DNA of 11,172 nt, from contig JAUJNC010000143.1 in NCBI GenBank assembly GCA_030446525.1, positions 1 through 11,172 of the forward strand, read 5' to 3'. A program made the position numbers and the translations under genes. This DNA is from Armatimonadaceae bacterium. Lineage in GTDB: Bacteria; Armatimonadota; Armatimonadia; Armatimonadales; Armatimonadaceae. Positions 1-5,765 of the stretch are shown here, piece by piece; positions within the stretch are counted from its first letter, which is position 1, and every line of letters starts with the position of its first letter. The notes under the pieces were generated by a model, which saw only the letters and a program-made list of their open reading frames with translations, did not search any database and was not told the DNA's origin.

Positions 1-520
1 GCGGGGCATCCTCCGCACCTTCCGAAGCCAGCATCGCCGCCGACGGGTCGCTAAGCGGCTCCGCCGAGGCGAACGAGGCGTGCTCCTCAAGGCACTGCTC
101 CACGAACTGCTGGTCTGCCGACGCCGCGACCGGCGAAGGCGCCGCGGGCGCAGAGCCCCGCTGTCCCGACACGAGCACGAGCGCCGCCGGGATGGCGACG
201 GCAAGAGCGCCCGCCGTCGCCAGCGCCGGGCGCACGCGGGGCAGCGCCCGCCACCACGCGATGCGCTCGCCCCAGGCCGGGCGGTGCGGCTGGAGCACCT
301 GCCCGGCAAGCCGGCGCGCCAGGGTCTCCTCGAACGCCGACGACGTGTCGGCGCGGGGAAGGGAACCGAGCAGCGAGACCACGCACGCCAGCTCCCTGGC
401 AACACAGGCGCACACCCCGCAGGATGCCAGGTGCAGCTTCACTTCCCACGCGGTCTGGTCGGAAAGCTCGCCGTCCACGTACTCCGAGAGCAGTGGCTGA
501 ATCTTTTTGCAGTCGTTCAT
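1..520 (-). CDS. Membrane-anchored zinc-type (ZAS) anti-sigma factor, partial at window edge
   Basis: The first 173 residues are visible; the C-terminus lies beyond position 1. The N-terminus shows C4-x25-H30-x3-C34-x2-C37 (HLASCGVC), the spacing of the zinc-binding anti-sigma (ZAS) motif known from RsrA-type proteins. A hydrophobic, Ala/Val/Leu-rich stretch at about residues 97-118 is a probable membrane helix, so the ZAS domain should be cytoplasmic and the rest outside. The ATG at 520 follows the sigma-factor stop by 9 nt, so the two are co-transcribed and probably translationally coupled, the usual arrangement for a sigma factor and its inhibitor. Inferred role: it holds the neighbouring ECF sigma factor inactive until a signal releases it. 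C4 with the His/Cys cluster leaves open a redox-sensing role, but ZAS proteins need not be redox sensors. The outer region has no recognised domain in the visible part. Confidence 0.85.
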   Translation of the reverse strand, partial: MNDCKKIQPLLSEYVDGELSDQTAWEVKLHLASCGVCACVARELACVVSLLGSLPRADTSSAFEETLARRLAGQVLQPHRPAWGERIAWWRALPRVRPALATAGALAVAIPAALVLVSGQRGSAPAAPSPVAASADQQFVEQCLEEHASFASAEPLSDPSAAMLASEGAEDAP

Positions 521-529
521 GGTGCCTAT

Positions 530-1144
530 CTATGCTTCCAGATAAGGGCGCAGGTGTTCGCGCAACGCGACACGGGCGTTGAAGATGCGTGACTTCACCG
601 TCCCGAGCGGGATGCGCTCGACGGCGGCGATCTCCTCGTAGGGCAGCCCCTCGATGTCGTGGAGGACCACGGCGGCGCGCAGTTTCGCCGGCAGCTTGTG
701 GAGCGCCGCCTGTATGTGCGCCCCCAGCTCCTTGCGCGCGAAGAGCGTCATCGGTTCCTGTGACCAGTCCGGCACGTCCCGGGTTGCCCCCGTGCCCTCG
801 TCGCCGTCCTCGTCCGGGTAGCGGGCGTCCAGCGACTGGACCACGCCGCGCTCCCTTTTGCCCCGGCGGAACGCGTCCACGCACAGGTTGCCCGCGATGC
901 GGAAAAGCCAGGTCGAAAGCGACGCCTCGGCGCGGAACGAGCCGATGTTCGTGTACATGCGCACGAACACCTCCTGCGTCAAGTCCTCGGCGTCTTCCGC
1001 GCTGCCCGTCATGCGGTACAGGTAGTTGTAGATCTTGCCTTTGTACCGCGTGACGATCTCGTTGAAGGCGGCAATGTCCGCCTTCTGACAGCGCGCGATC
1101 AGCGACCGGTCGCTATGGGTCAAGGTCAGGCTCCGCAGCACCAT
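530..1144 (-). CDS. ECF-family RNA polymerase sigma factor
   Basis: A 204-residue sigma-70 family protein of the extracytoplasmic-function type, with only regions 2 and 4. Region 2 spans about residues 24-97, including the core-binding and -10 recognition segment DAEDLTQEVFVRMY followed by STWLFRIAGN. Region 4 spans about 147-200, with a helix-turn-helix around LPYEEIAAVERIPLGTVKSR. The linker at 105-135 is acidic and probably flexible. I chose the ATG at 1144 because an upstream in-frame start at 1216 would add 24 residues unlike the family and would overlap the predicted promoter. It is followed by its likely anti-sigma factor. An ECF-type promoter lies 46-71 nt upstream of the start, so autoregulation is likely. 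The signal and regulon are unknown; the RpoE/SigW-like class is clear, the subgroup is not. Confidence 0.93.
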   Translation of the reverse strand: MVLRSLTLTHSDRSLIARCQKADIAAFNEIVTRYKGKIYNYLYRMTGSAEDAEDLTQEVFVRMYTNIGSFRAEASLSTWLFRIAGNLCVDAFRRGKRERGVVQSLDARYPDEDGDEGTGATRDVPDWSQEPMTLFARKELGAHIQAALHKLPAKLRAAVVLHDIEGLPYEEIAAVERIPLGTVKSRIFNARVALREHLRPYLEA

Positions 1145-1189
1145 ATGTTCTCGTCGGCCCCACCTGCGGGAAGAGTATTTCACCCTTAT

Positions 1190-1215
1190 GGACGCAGAAT
1201 CCTGTCCCCGGTTCA
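1190..1215 (-). promoter_or_regulatory. Candidate ECF-sigma promoter upstream of the sigma gene (autoregulation)
   Basis: On the minus strand TGAACC (1215-1210) is followed after 15 nt by CGTCC (1194-1190). This resembles the AAC / CGTC promoter pattern used by many ECF sigma factors. The start of transcription would fall near 1183, leaving about a 40-nt leader before the ATG at 1144. The -35 element sits inside a small palindrome (CCCCGG, 5-nt loop, CCGGGG, 1206-1222) lying 23 nt past the stop of the upstream gene. That palindrome has no T tract, so it is more likely part of the promoter region than a terminator. Function is inferred from motif and position only. Confidence 0.5.
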
Positions 1216-1244
1216 CCCGGGGCGGCGCGGATTTTCACCGGGCG

Positions 1245-2180
1245 TCACCGTGCGGCGTTCGCGGCCAGCGCCGGGACGGTGACCGCTATGGTTTTGGTGC
1301 GGGCGTCCCAGTTGACCGTGCCGCCCAGAGCCTCGGTGACGAAGCGCAGGGGGACCATAGTGCGCCCGTTCACGATGCGCGGCGGCGTGTACACGTAGAC
1401 CTGCTCGCCGCCCGCGCGGTTGTACTTCTGGCCGATGCGCAGCGTCATGTCGTACCGGCCGCGGCGGGCCGTGACCGTGCGGGTCTTCGGGTGCCACTGG
1501 ACGCTCGCGCCCAGCCCCTCCATCACGAAGCGCAAGGGGACCAGCACGGTCGCGTTGGCGAAGACGGGGGGCTGGTCGAACCGGATCTCCTTGCCGTTCA
1601 CCGTTATGCGCGTGGGCGGTGTCGGCCGGATCAGGTTCCGCACGGGGCGGGCGGGCTGGCCCGGCTGGACGACCTCGATGCCGGTGAGGCCCGGCGTCGG
1701 CAGGCGGCGCACCGGGCCGTCCCCGACCGCGACGCCGGCCAGAAGCGTGTAGATGCCGGGCTTCGTCAGCCGCACCGGATAGGACACCCGGCGGACCGCG
1801 CCCAGACCCAGGTCCCCCCCGATCCCCCAGCGCCAGGGCCACTCGTCCCCCTGCGGGCCGGTGGCGGTCATGACAATGCTGAAGCGGCCGGAGTCGACGG
1901 AGAGCCCTTTCTCTTGGAACGACTCACCCTGGGCGTAGACGGTGGACGGCGCCGGCGGCTGCGAGCGCGCGACGGCCGGCCCCTGGTTGCGCAGCGTCAT
2001 CGAGACACGCACAACCTCGCCGGGCCGCACGCGCCGGCGGGACACGCGGATGTCGGTGACCACAAGATCGTCCGGCGACGGCGATCGGGCGGTTGATTGT
2101 GCAACCGCACCCCCTGGGATGATTGAAAGCAGCAGCAACAAAGCGAACAACCTAACAAAAACGTGTTTATGGCATTTCAT
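1245..2180 (-). CDS. Secreted protein with duplicated copper-amine-oxidase N-terminal-like domain
   Basis: A 311-residue exported protein. A signal peptide is evident at residues 1-27 (basic start, run of Leu, AVA then Gln). Residues about 38-155 look like a beta-rich CARDB/Ig-like region (VRPGEVVRVSMTLRNQG; PGIYTLLAGV). Residues about 192-303 contain two copies of the copper-amine-oxidase N-domain motif (PF07833 type): VLVPLRFVMEGLGASVQW near 213-230 and TMVPLRFVTEALGGTVNW near 274-291. Each is followed by a T-x-T-(V/I)-(T/A) strand. In many bacteria this domain occurs in cell-surface or stress-related proteins without any amine oxidase catalytic part, as here, so no enzymatic activity is implied. 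The start is supported by an AGGAG 8-9 nt upstream of the ATG. It lies on the same strand as the ECF sigma gene but is separated by about 100 nt holding a candidate promoter. Its precise role is unknown. Confidence 0.85.
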   Translation of the reverse strand: MKCHKHVFVRLFALLLLLSIIPGGAVAQSTARSPSPDDLVVTDIRVSRRRVRPGEVVRVSMTLRNQGPAVARSQPPAPSTVYAQGESFQEKGLSVDSGRFSIVMTATGPQGDEWPWRWGIGGDLGLGAVRRVSYPVRLTKPGIYTLLAGVAVGDGPVRRLPTPGLTGIEVVQPGQPARPVRNLIRPTPPTRITVNGKEIRFDQPPVFANATVLVPLRFVMEGLGASVQWHPKTRTVTARRGRYDMTLRIGQKYNRAGGEQVYVYTPPRIVNGRTMVPLRFVTEALGGTVNWDARTKTIAVTVPALAANAAR

Positions 2181-2276
2181 CGAGTATCTCCTCGTCGTAT
2201 CTGCTTGCTGCTTACCCGCTAGGGACAGGTGACAAACTATTCCGGGGCGCGTGACGGCCCTTCAGGCGCGGCGAAC

Positions 2277-2312
2277 AAAGAAACCCCCGGCACGCTGCCG
2301 GGGGCTTCTTTT
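2277..2312 (-). terminator. Intrinsic terminator after the PEP-CTERM gene
   Basis: CCCCCGGCA (2284-2292) pairs perfectly with TGCCGGGGG (2296-2304) around a 3-nt loop. An outer AAAGAA/TTCTTT pairing extends the stem past one mismatch. Read on the minus strand the stem begins about 18 nt after the TAA of the PEP-CTERM gene and ends in a T-rich run. The plus strand also ends in TTCTTTT, so it could work in both directions, but no plus-strand gene enters from the left. Confidence 0.85.
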
Positions 2313-2329
2313 GCGCGGAGGCCGGGTGT

Positions 2330-2791
2330 TTAACGCCTTGTCGGGCGGCGTCGCAGCGCCACGCCCATGCCGGGGACCGCGATCCCGGCCAGCAGGGCGA
2401 GTGTCCCCGGCTCGGGGATGACGTTGGCGCGGCCGATCACCTGTCTGCCATCTGCCAGGCTGGCGCGGAACGCGAGCTGACCGGCGTCGTTCAGACCCTC
2501 ATTGCCAAAGCTGAGGCCCGTCACCGCGGAGCCAAACAGGGCGTCCCCGGTGCCGATGACCCGGTTTGCCAGCGGGTCCGCTCCGGTGAAGACGCCGTTG
2601 CCGCCGGCACGCAGGCCGGCCCGGAAGGCCACCGTCCCCGCGTTGTTGATGGCGGGGTTGGCGGAAAAGCCAGTGAAGGTACCGCCGGTTTCGGCGATCA
2701 GGCTGAACTCATACAGCTCGTACTGAGCCCTTGCGGGAAGGCTCAGTACCAGGCACAGCAGGGCAAAGAGCAGGATAAAACGAAGCTTCAC
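2330..2791 (-). CDS. Short PEP-CTERM sorting-domain protein
   Basis: A 153-residue exported protein. The signal peptide is residues 1-22 (hydrophobic Leu/Phe run ending ARA, then Gln). The C-terminus is a classical PEP-CTERM tail: V-I-P-E-P-G at 124-129, a hydrophobic helix at about 130-146, and a basic end (RRRPTRR). In other bacteria this tail is recognised by an exosortase, which would fix the protein to the surface or release it into matrix. The body carries two similar units, NNAGTVAFRA (49-58) and NDAGQLAFRA (101-110), typical of repeat-type PEP-CTERM proteins. At 153 residues only about two units remain, so it is unusually short. The GTG start at 2791 has GGGAGG 7 nt upstream and leads straight into the signal peptide; longer in-frame starts would place charged sequence ahead of it. 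No exosortase gene is in the window. The function of the body is unknown. Confidence 0.85.
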   Translation of the reverse strand: MKLRFILLFALLCLVLSLPARAQYELYEFSLIAETGGTFTGFSANPAINNAGTVAFRAGLRAGGNGVFTGADPLANRVIGTGDALFGSAVTGLSFGNEGLNDAGQLAFRASLADGRQVIGRANVIPEPGTLALLAGIAVPGMGVALRRRPTRR

Positions 2792-2857
2792 GGTGCATCC
2801 TCCCGGGTTCGTCAAGGCAGCGGGCACCGCCCCGCGCCACCGGCGCCCGTGCCGCTT

Positions 2858-2887
2858 ACTATACGCACATTTCTGCCATCTGAAACG
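2858..2887 (-). promoter_or_regulatory. Possible sigma-70 promoter for the PEP-CTERM gene
   Basis: On the minus strand TATAGT (2863-2858) is a 5/6 match to a -10 box. The -35 region about 17 nt upstream (GTTTCA) is a poor match. Transcription would begin near 2851, giving a leader of about 60 nt that is GC-rich and could fold. Weak evidence beyond the local AT-rich island. Confidence 0.3.
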
Positions 2888-2996
2888 TTTTTCTCCTTTA
2901 CATCGCGGCAAGAATCGTTTTCACCAGTATACATTTGAGCAAGTGAAAAATCTGACAAACGCGTGTCTTATGGCAGGCGACCGACAGGGGGCTATC

Positions 2997-3012
2997 CGTG
3001 ATTTTTTTCACG
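2997..3012 (+). promoter_or_regulatory. CRP/FNR-family-like operator upstream of ccmA
   Basis: A perfect palindrome CGTGA-N6-TCACG with an all-T centre. Its half-sites (GTGA / TCAC) and 6-nt spacing match the E. coli CRP consensus TGTGA-N6-TCACA. Its centre (3004.5) is 61.5 bp upstream of a transcription start at 3066, a natural start for the extended -10 promoter at 3050-3058. That is the standard class I activator position. The promoter has no recognisable -35 box, which suits activator dependence. This is an inference from motif and geometry. The palindrome could also simply be a small hairpin with a T loop. Confidence 0.4.
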
Positions 3013-3049
3013 AACCAGTACGGTTTTACGGGCGGCGGCGAGGACCGGA

Positions 3050-3058
3050 TGGTATAAT
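3050..3058 (+). promoter_or_regulatory. Extended -10 promoter for the ccm operon
   Basis: TGGTATAAT is a perfect -10 hexamer (3053-3058) with the TG of an extended -10 element. No convincing -35 hexamer is present at 16-18 nt. The GTG start of ccmA begins 9 nt after the hexamer, so the message would have almost no leader. Confidence 0.65.
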
Positions 3059-3067
3059 GGGGTTGTT

Positions 3068-3703
3068 GTGAAGCTGCCGCTTGGAGTGGCCCTGGAGCTG
3101 GAAAACATCGGCAAGTCCTATGGCGGGCGGCGCGCGCTCCTTCGAATTTCGCTGGCGGCGGCAGGGGGCGAGGTGGTGACAGTAACCGGGCCGAACGGCT
3201 CGGGCAAATCGACGCTGCTGAAGATCGTGGCCGGTCTTTTGCGCCCGTCGCGGGGCGAGGTACGCTTGACGATCGACGGGCGCGCGCTCCTTCCGCCCGC
3301 GCGCCGGCGCGCCGTGGGCTATGCGGCCCCCGACCTCGCGCTGTATCCGGAGCTGACGGGGCACGAAAACCTCGCTTTTTTCGCCGCCGTGCGCGGGCGG
3401 CGGCTCGGGACGGCCGAGTCGGAGCAGCGGCTCGCCGATGTCGGCCTGGGCGGGCGGGGCGGCGACCCGGTCGGCGCGTACTCGTCCGGGATGCGGCAGC
3501 GCCTCCGCCTGGCTTTCGCCCTGCTCGGCGACCCCGGCGTCCTGCTCCTCGACGAGCCGTCGGCGACCCTGGACGAGGGGGGGGTGGCCGTCGTGGCGGG
3601 CATCGTGGCGGCGCACAAGACGGCGGGCGGGCTGACGCTTCTGGCGACCAACGACCCGCGCGAGGCCGGCCTGGGAGAGCGTTCCCTTGTCCTGGGCAGC
3701 TGA
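3068..3703 (+). CDS. ccmA: CcmA, ATPase subunit of the cytochrome c maturation ABC complex
   Basis: A 211-residue ABC ATPase, the usual length for CcmA. Motifs seen: Walker A GPNGSGKS (41-48), ABC signature YSSGMRQRL (138-146), Walker B VLLLDEP (158-164). With CcmB it uses ATP to free haem-loaded CcmE from the CcmC/CcmD complex on the membrane's outer face. Two catalytic positions are unusual: the switch-loop His is Asn (ATND, N195), and the segment where a Q-loop Gln is expected reads YAAPDLALYPELT. The GTG at 3068 directly follows the -10 promoter element and has no clear ribosome binding site, suggesting near-leaderless translation. A later in-frame GTG at 3086 would start closer to the conserved ELENIGKSYG but has no properly spaced ribosome site. 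The 3' end overlaps ccmB by 17 nt. Confidence 0.93.
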   Translation: MKLPLGVALELENIGKSYGGRRALLRISLAAAGGEVVTVTGPNGSGKSTLLKIVAGLLRPSRGEVRLTIDGRALLPPARRRAVGYAAPDLALYPELTGHENLAFFAAVRGRRLGTAESEQRLADVGLGGRGGDPVGAYSSGMRQRLRLAFALLGDPGVLLLDEPSATLDEGGVAVVAGIVAAHKTAGGLTLLATNDPREAGLGERSLVLGS

Positions 3704-4370
3704 AGCGTATGCGGTCTTCGCCAAAGAGCTCCAAACGGAGTGGCGCACGCGCGTCGCCCTGTCCGCGACCGGCCTGTTCGCCCTCTCGTCCTTGACGCTG
3801 ATCGCGCTCGCGATGCGCGGGGGCGAGGCGCCGGGTCCGGAGGTGGCGGCGGCGCTCGTCTGGGTGGTGCTGTTTTTCACGGCGGCCACCGGCCTCGGCC
3901 GGACGTTTGTGCAGGAGGAGGAGCGGGGTACGGCCCTCGCGCTGCGCCTCAGCGCGCGGGCCGAAACGGTCTGGACCGGCAAGTACGCCGCTAATGCGGT
4001 CCTGCTGCTCCTCCTGACCGCCGCCGCCACGCCCATCCTGCTGGCGATGCTGGGCGTGCGGGTCGCGAACCCTGCGCTGCTTTTTTGCGTATTAGTATTG
4101 GGTGATCTGGGGCTGGCGGCGGTGATGACGCTGGCGGGGGCCCTGGTCGCGCAGGCGACCGCCAAGAGCGGCCTGCTGGCGGCGTTGTCGTTTCCCGTCC
4201 TGGTGCCGCTGCTGCTGGCGGGCGTGCACGGCACGAAGGCCGCTCTGGGCGTCGGCAACGCCGGGGGGCTTTTTACGCGGGGCCAGGGCGACCTGCAGGT
4301 GCTCGCTTCCTATGCGGTCATCGCCGTGACGGCGTCCCTGCTGCTCTTCGATTTCGTTTGGAACGACTGA
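3687..4370 (+). CDS. ccmB: CcmB, membrane subunit of the cytochrome c maturation ABC complex
   Basis: A 227-residue integral membrane protein with about six hydrophobic helices, the size and pattern of CcmB. Conserved-looking segments include the start VFAKELQTEWRTR, the first-loop region FTAATGLGRTFVQEEERGTAL, and a late FPVLVPLLLAGV helix. It forms the membrane channel-like part of the CcmAB transporter. The start is a TTG at 3687, supported by GGGAGAG at 3673-3679 with 7 nt spacing; a nearby ATG is in another frame. It begins inside the last codons of ccmA, implying translational coupling. ccmC follows after 4 nt. Confidence 0.9.
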   Translation: MSWAAEAYAVFAKELQTEWRTRVALSATGLFALSSLTLIALAMRGGEAPGPEVAAALVWVVLFFTAATGLGRTFVQEEERGTALALRLSARAETVWTGKYAANAVLLLLLTAAATPILLAMLGVRVANPALLFCVLVLGDLGLAAVMTLAGALVAQATAKSGLLAALSFPVLVPLLLAGVHGTKAALGVGNAGGLFTRGQGDLQVLASYAVIAVTASLLLFDFVWND

Positions 4371-4374
4371 ACCT

Positions 4375-5034
4375 ATGGCGACAGTGGCCAAATACCTTCT
4401 GGGAATCTGGATGGCGGGTGTGATCGTGGCTACCTTTCTGTGGCTGCCGCCCGCCGAGTTATTCACCGAGCCGGAGGCGGCGCGCATCGTGGCGCTGCAC
4501 CTGCCCAACGCCATTGTGGCGGTCGTGGCGGCGGTCCTCGCCGGGTACTTCGGCTGGCGGTATCTGGCGCGCGGGCGCGACCTGCTGGACGACGCCCGGA
4601 GCAAAACGGCGGCGGCGCTCGCGGCGCTCTTCTGCGGGCTCACGACCGTCACCGGCTCGGTTTTCGCGGGCGTGCAGTGGGGTTCCTACTGGAACTGGGA
4701 CCCCAAGCAAACCTGCATCACGCTCCTGCTCCTGATCTACGGCGCGTACTTCGCGCTGCGCGCGGGCGTCGAGGACGAGGAGAAGCGGGCGGCCGTGGGC
4801 GCGGTCTATATCCTGTTCGCGGCGGTGATGACGCCCGTCCTGGGGTACGTGGTGCCCAAGTACCTGCCGTCGCTGCACCCGGTGAATACGGGCTTCGACC
4901 GGGCGTACTCGGTCGTGCTGCTGGCCGCGACGGCGGGCCTGCTGGGTTTGTATGCCTGGATGCAAAACCTCGCCGTCCGCTACGAGCGCGTCCGGCTGGC
5001 TTTGGAAAGGGAGGACACACTTTGGACCCGCTGA
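4375..5034 (+). CDS. ccmC: CcmC, haem-handling protein that loads CcmE
   Basis: A 219-residue membrane protein with about six helices. It contains the tryptophan-rich haem-handling motif W102-G-S-Y-W-N-W-D109 followed by PKQT, the CcmC version of the WWD domain. Two histidines at outer-face positions, H42 (IVALHLPNAI) and H168 (PSLHPVNTG), flank the motif and correspond to the expected external haem ligands. CcmC presents haem to CcmE for covalent attachment. The ATG start follows the ccmB stop by 4 nt. The last 13 nt overlap ccmD. A CcsA/System II assignment is less likely because ccmA, ccmB and ccmF are all adjacent. Confidence 0.92.
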   Translation: MATVAKYLLGIWMAGVIVATFLWLPPAELFTEPEAARIVALHLPNAIVAVVAAVLAGYFGWRYLARGRDLLDDARSKTAAALAALFCGLTTVTGSVFAGVQWGSYWNWDPKQTCITLLLLIYGAYFALRAGVEDEEKRAAVGAVYILFAAVMTPVLGYVVPKYLPSLHPVNTGFDRAYSVVLLAATAGLLGLYAWMQNLAVRYERVRLALEREDTLWTR

Positions 5035-5219
5035 TCGCGCTGATGATAACCCCGCTCCTGATCTGGGCGGGTGTGTTCGCCTTCGTCTGGTTTGTGGACC
5101 GGCGGGTGCGCGCGCTGGAGCGCCGGGTGCGGGAGCGCGACGCGCTCGCCGCGCCCCCGGGGTATGCCGCCGATTATGAACGTGACGCCGTGACCGGCAA
5201 GGAGATCGTTCCGCGATGA
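5022..5219 (+). CDS. ccmD: CcmD, small membrane protein of haem delivery
   Basis: A 65-residue protein with one membrane helix (about residues 4-25), then a charged, probably coiled-coil stretch (DRRVRALERRVRERDAL), the standard build of CcmD. In other bacteria CcmD helps release haem-loaded CcmE from CcmC. The start is a TTG at 5022, chosen because GGGAGG lies 7 nt upstream and the hydrophobic helix begins at once; no ATG is available before residue 8. It overlaps ccmC by 13 nt and its stop overlaps the ccmE start as ATGA. The sequence is poorly conserved between species, so identification rests mainly on topology and on the slot between ccmC and ccmE. Confidence 0.8.
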   Translation: MDPLIALMITPLLIWAGVFAFVWFVDRRVRALERRVRERDALAAPPGYAADYERDAVTGKEIVPR

Positions 5220-5671
5220 AACCCGCCGTTTGGGTAGGCCTGGCCATCATCATCGCCGCGCTCCTCTTCGGCGCGCGCGCTTTTATCACCAACCTGACGC
5301 CGTACGTCACCTTCGACCAGGCCCGCACGGCGCGGGGCAACGTGCAGGTGATGGGCAAGCTGGACAAGAAAAGCATCGACGGCTCCGACGCCAGGCTCCC
5401 TTCGTGCTCCTGGCCGACAACGGCGACCGTCTGCCCGTGACGTTTTCCGCCTCGCGCCCCGCCAACTTCGAACAGGCGATCCAGGTGACCGCCGTCGGCA
5501 AGTACGACGGCCAGGTTTTCCAGGCGGACAACCTGCTGGTCAAGTGCCCGACCAAGTACCAGGGCACGGACGTACAGAGTACAAGAGCGCGGCCGCGGGC
5601 GAGCGCAAGAACTACGCGCCGTACGCCGCCCTGGGCGGCGCGCAGGCCGTGCCGAAGGAAAGACGCGATGA
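5216..5671 (+). CDS. ccmE: CcmE, haem chaperone of the CxxxY variant type; reading frame broken by apparent indels
   Basis: An inner-membrane haem chaperone. The ATG at 5216 overlaps the ccmD stop (ATGA). The first frame gives a signal anchor (VGLAIIIAALLFGARAF) and the beta-barrel start (VTFDQARTARGNVQVMGKLDKK). This frame is lost near 5390. The next frame continues with FVLLADNGDRLPVTF, ANFEQAIQVTAVGKYDGQVFQA and LLVKCPTKY (to about 5560). A third frame then encodes a hydrophilic tail (EYKSAAAGERKNYAPYAAL). The most likely stop is the TGA at 5669, overlapping the ccmF ATG. All three segments have GC-rich third positions and fit one CcmE of about 150 residues. The haem-binding His of classical CcmE is replaced by Cys (TGC 5545-5547) in C-P-T-K-Y, the signature of the variant System I found in archaea and some bacteria. 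Each frame change fits one missing base. Without repair the first frame stops after 74 residues. Confidence 0.8.
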
Positions 5672-5765
5672 TACTGGGATACGTTCCTGCTCGGTTTGGC
5701 GCTTGCCGCGACGATCGGCGCGGGCGTTCTGTTTTCGCTTTCGCGCCGCCCGGGGCGCGGGGGCT
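5385..5765 (+). other. Cluster of apparent indels across the ccmE-ccmF junction
   Basis: Protein-like sequence moves through successive reading frames here. CcmE changes frame near 5385-5400 and again near 5560-5575. Between 5655 and 5678 the frame changes at the ccmE/ccmF junction. The first ccmF helix (DTFLLGLALAATIGAGVLF, about 5678-5735) is in a different frame from the rest of ccmF, which resumes near 5750-5760. The ATG at 5668 and this helix are not in the same frame either. Several sites lie beside short homopolymers (GGG, CCCGGGG). I found no such break elsewhere in the window. Confidence 0.8.

Noticed and set aside
1145..1216. Longer sigma factor starting at 1216
   Set aside because: The extra 24 residues do not resemble the family and would cover the predicted ECF promoter.
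1206..1222. CCCCGG-CCGGGG palindrome as terminator of the copper-amine-oxidase-N gene
   Set aside because: The stem is only 6 bp with no T tract, and it overlaps the likely -35 element of the sigma promoter.
2792..2911. Longer PEP-CTERM protein starting at 2911
   Set aside because: It would put about 40 charged residues ahead of a complete signal peptide. The GTG at 2791 has a well-spaced ribosome site.
2938..3060. Riboswitch (c-di-GMP type considered) in the ccmA upstream region
   Set aside because: The expected conserved tetraloop and core bases are not present, and the promoter leaves no leader for a riboswitch.
5230..5667. Reading the long open frame from 5230 as a 943-residue ccmF with an N-terminal extension
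   Set aside because: The extension is ccmE read partly in the wrong frame plus genuine CcmE sequence. CcmF begins near the ATG at 5668.
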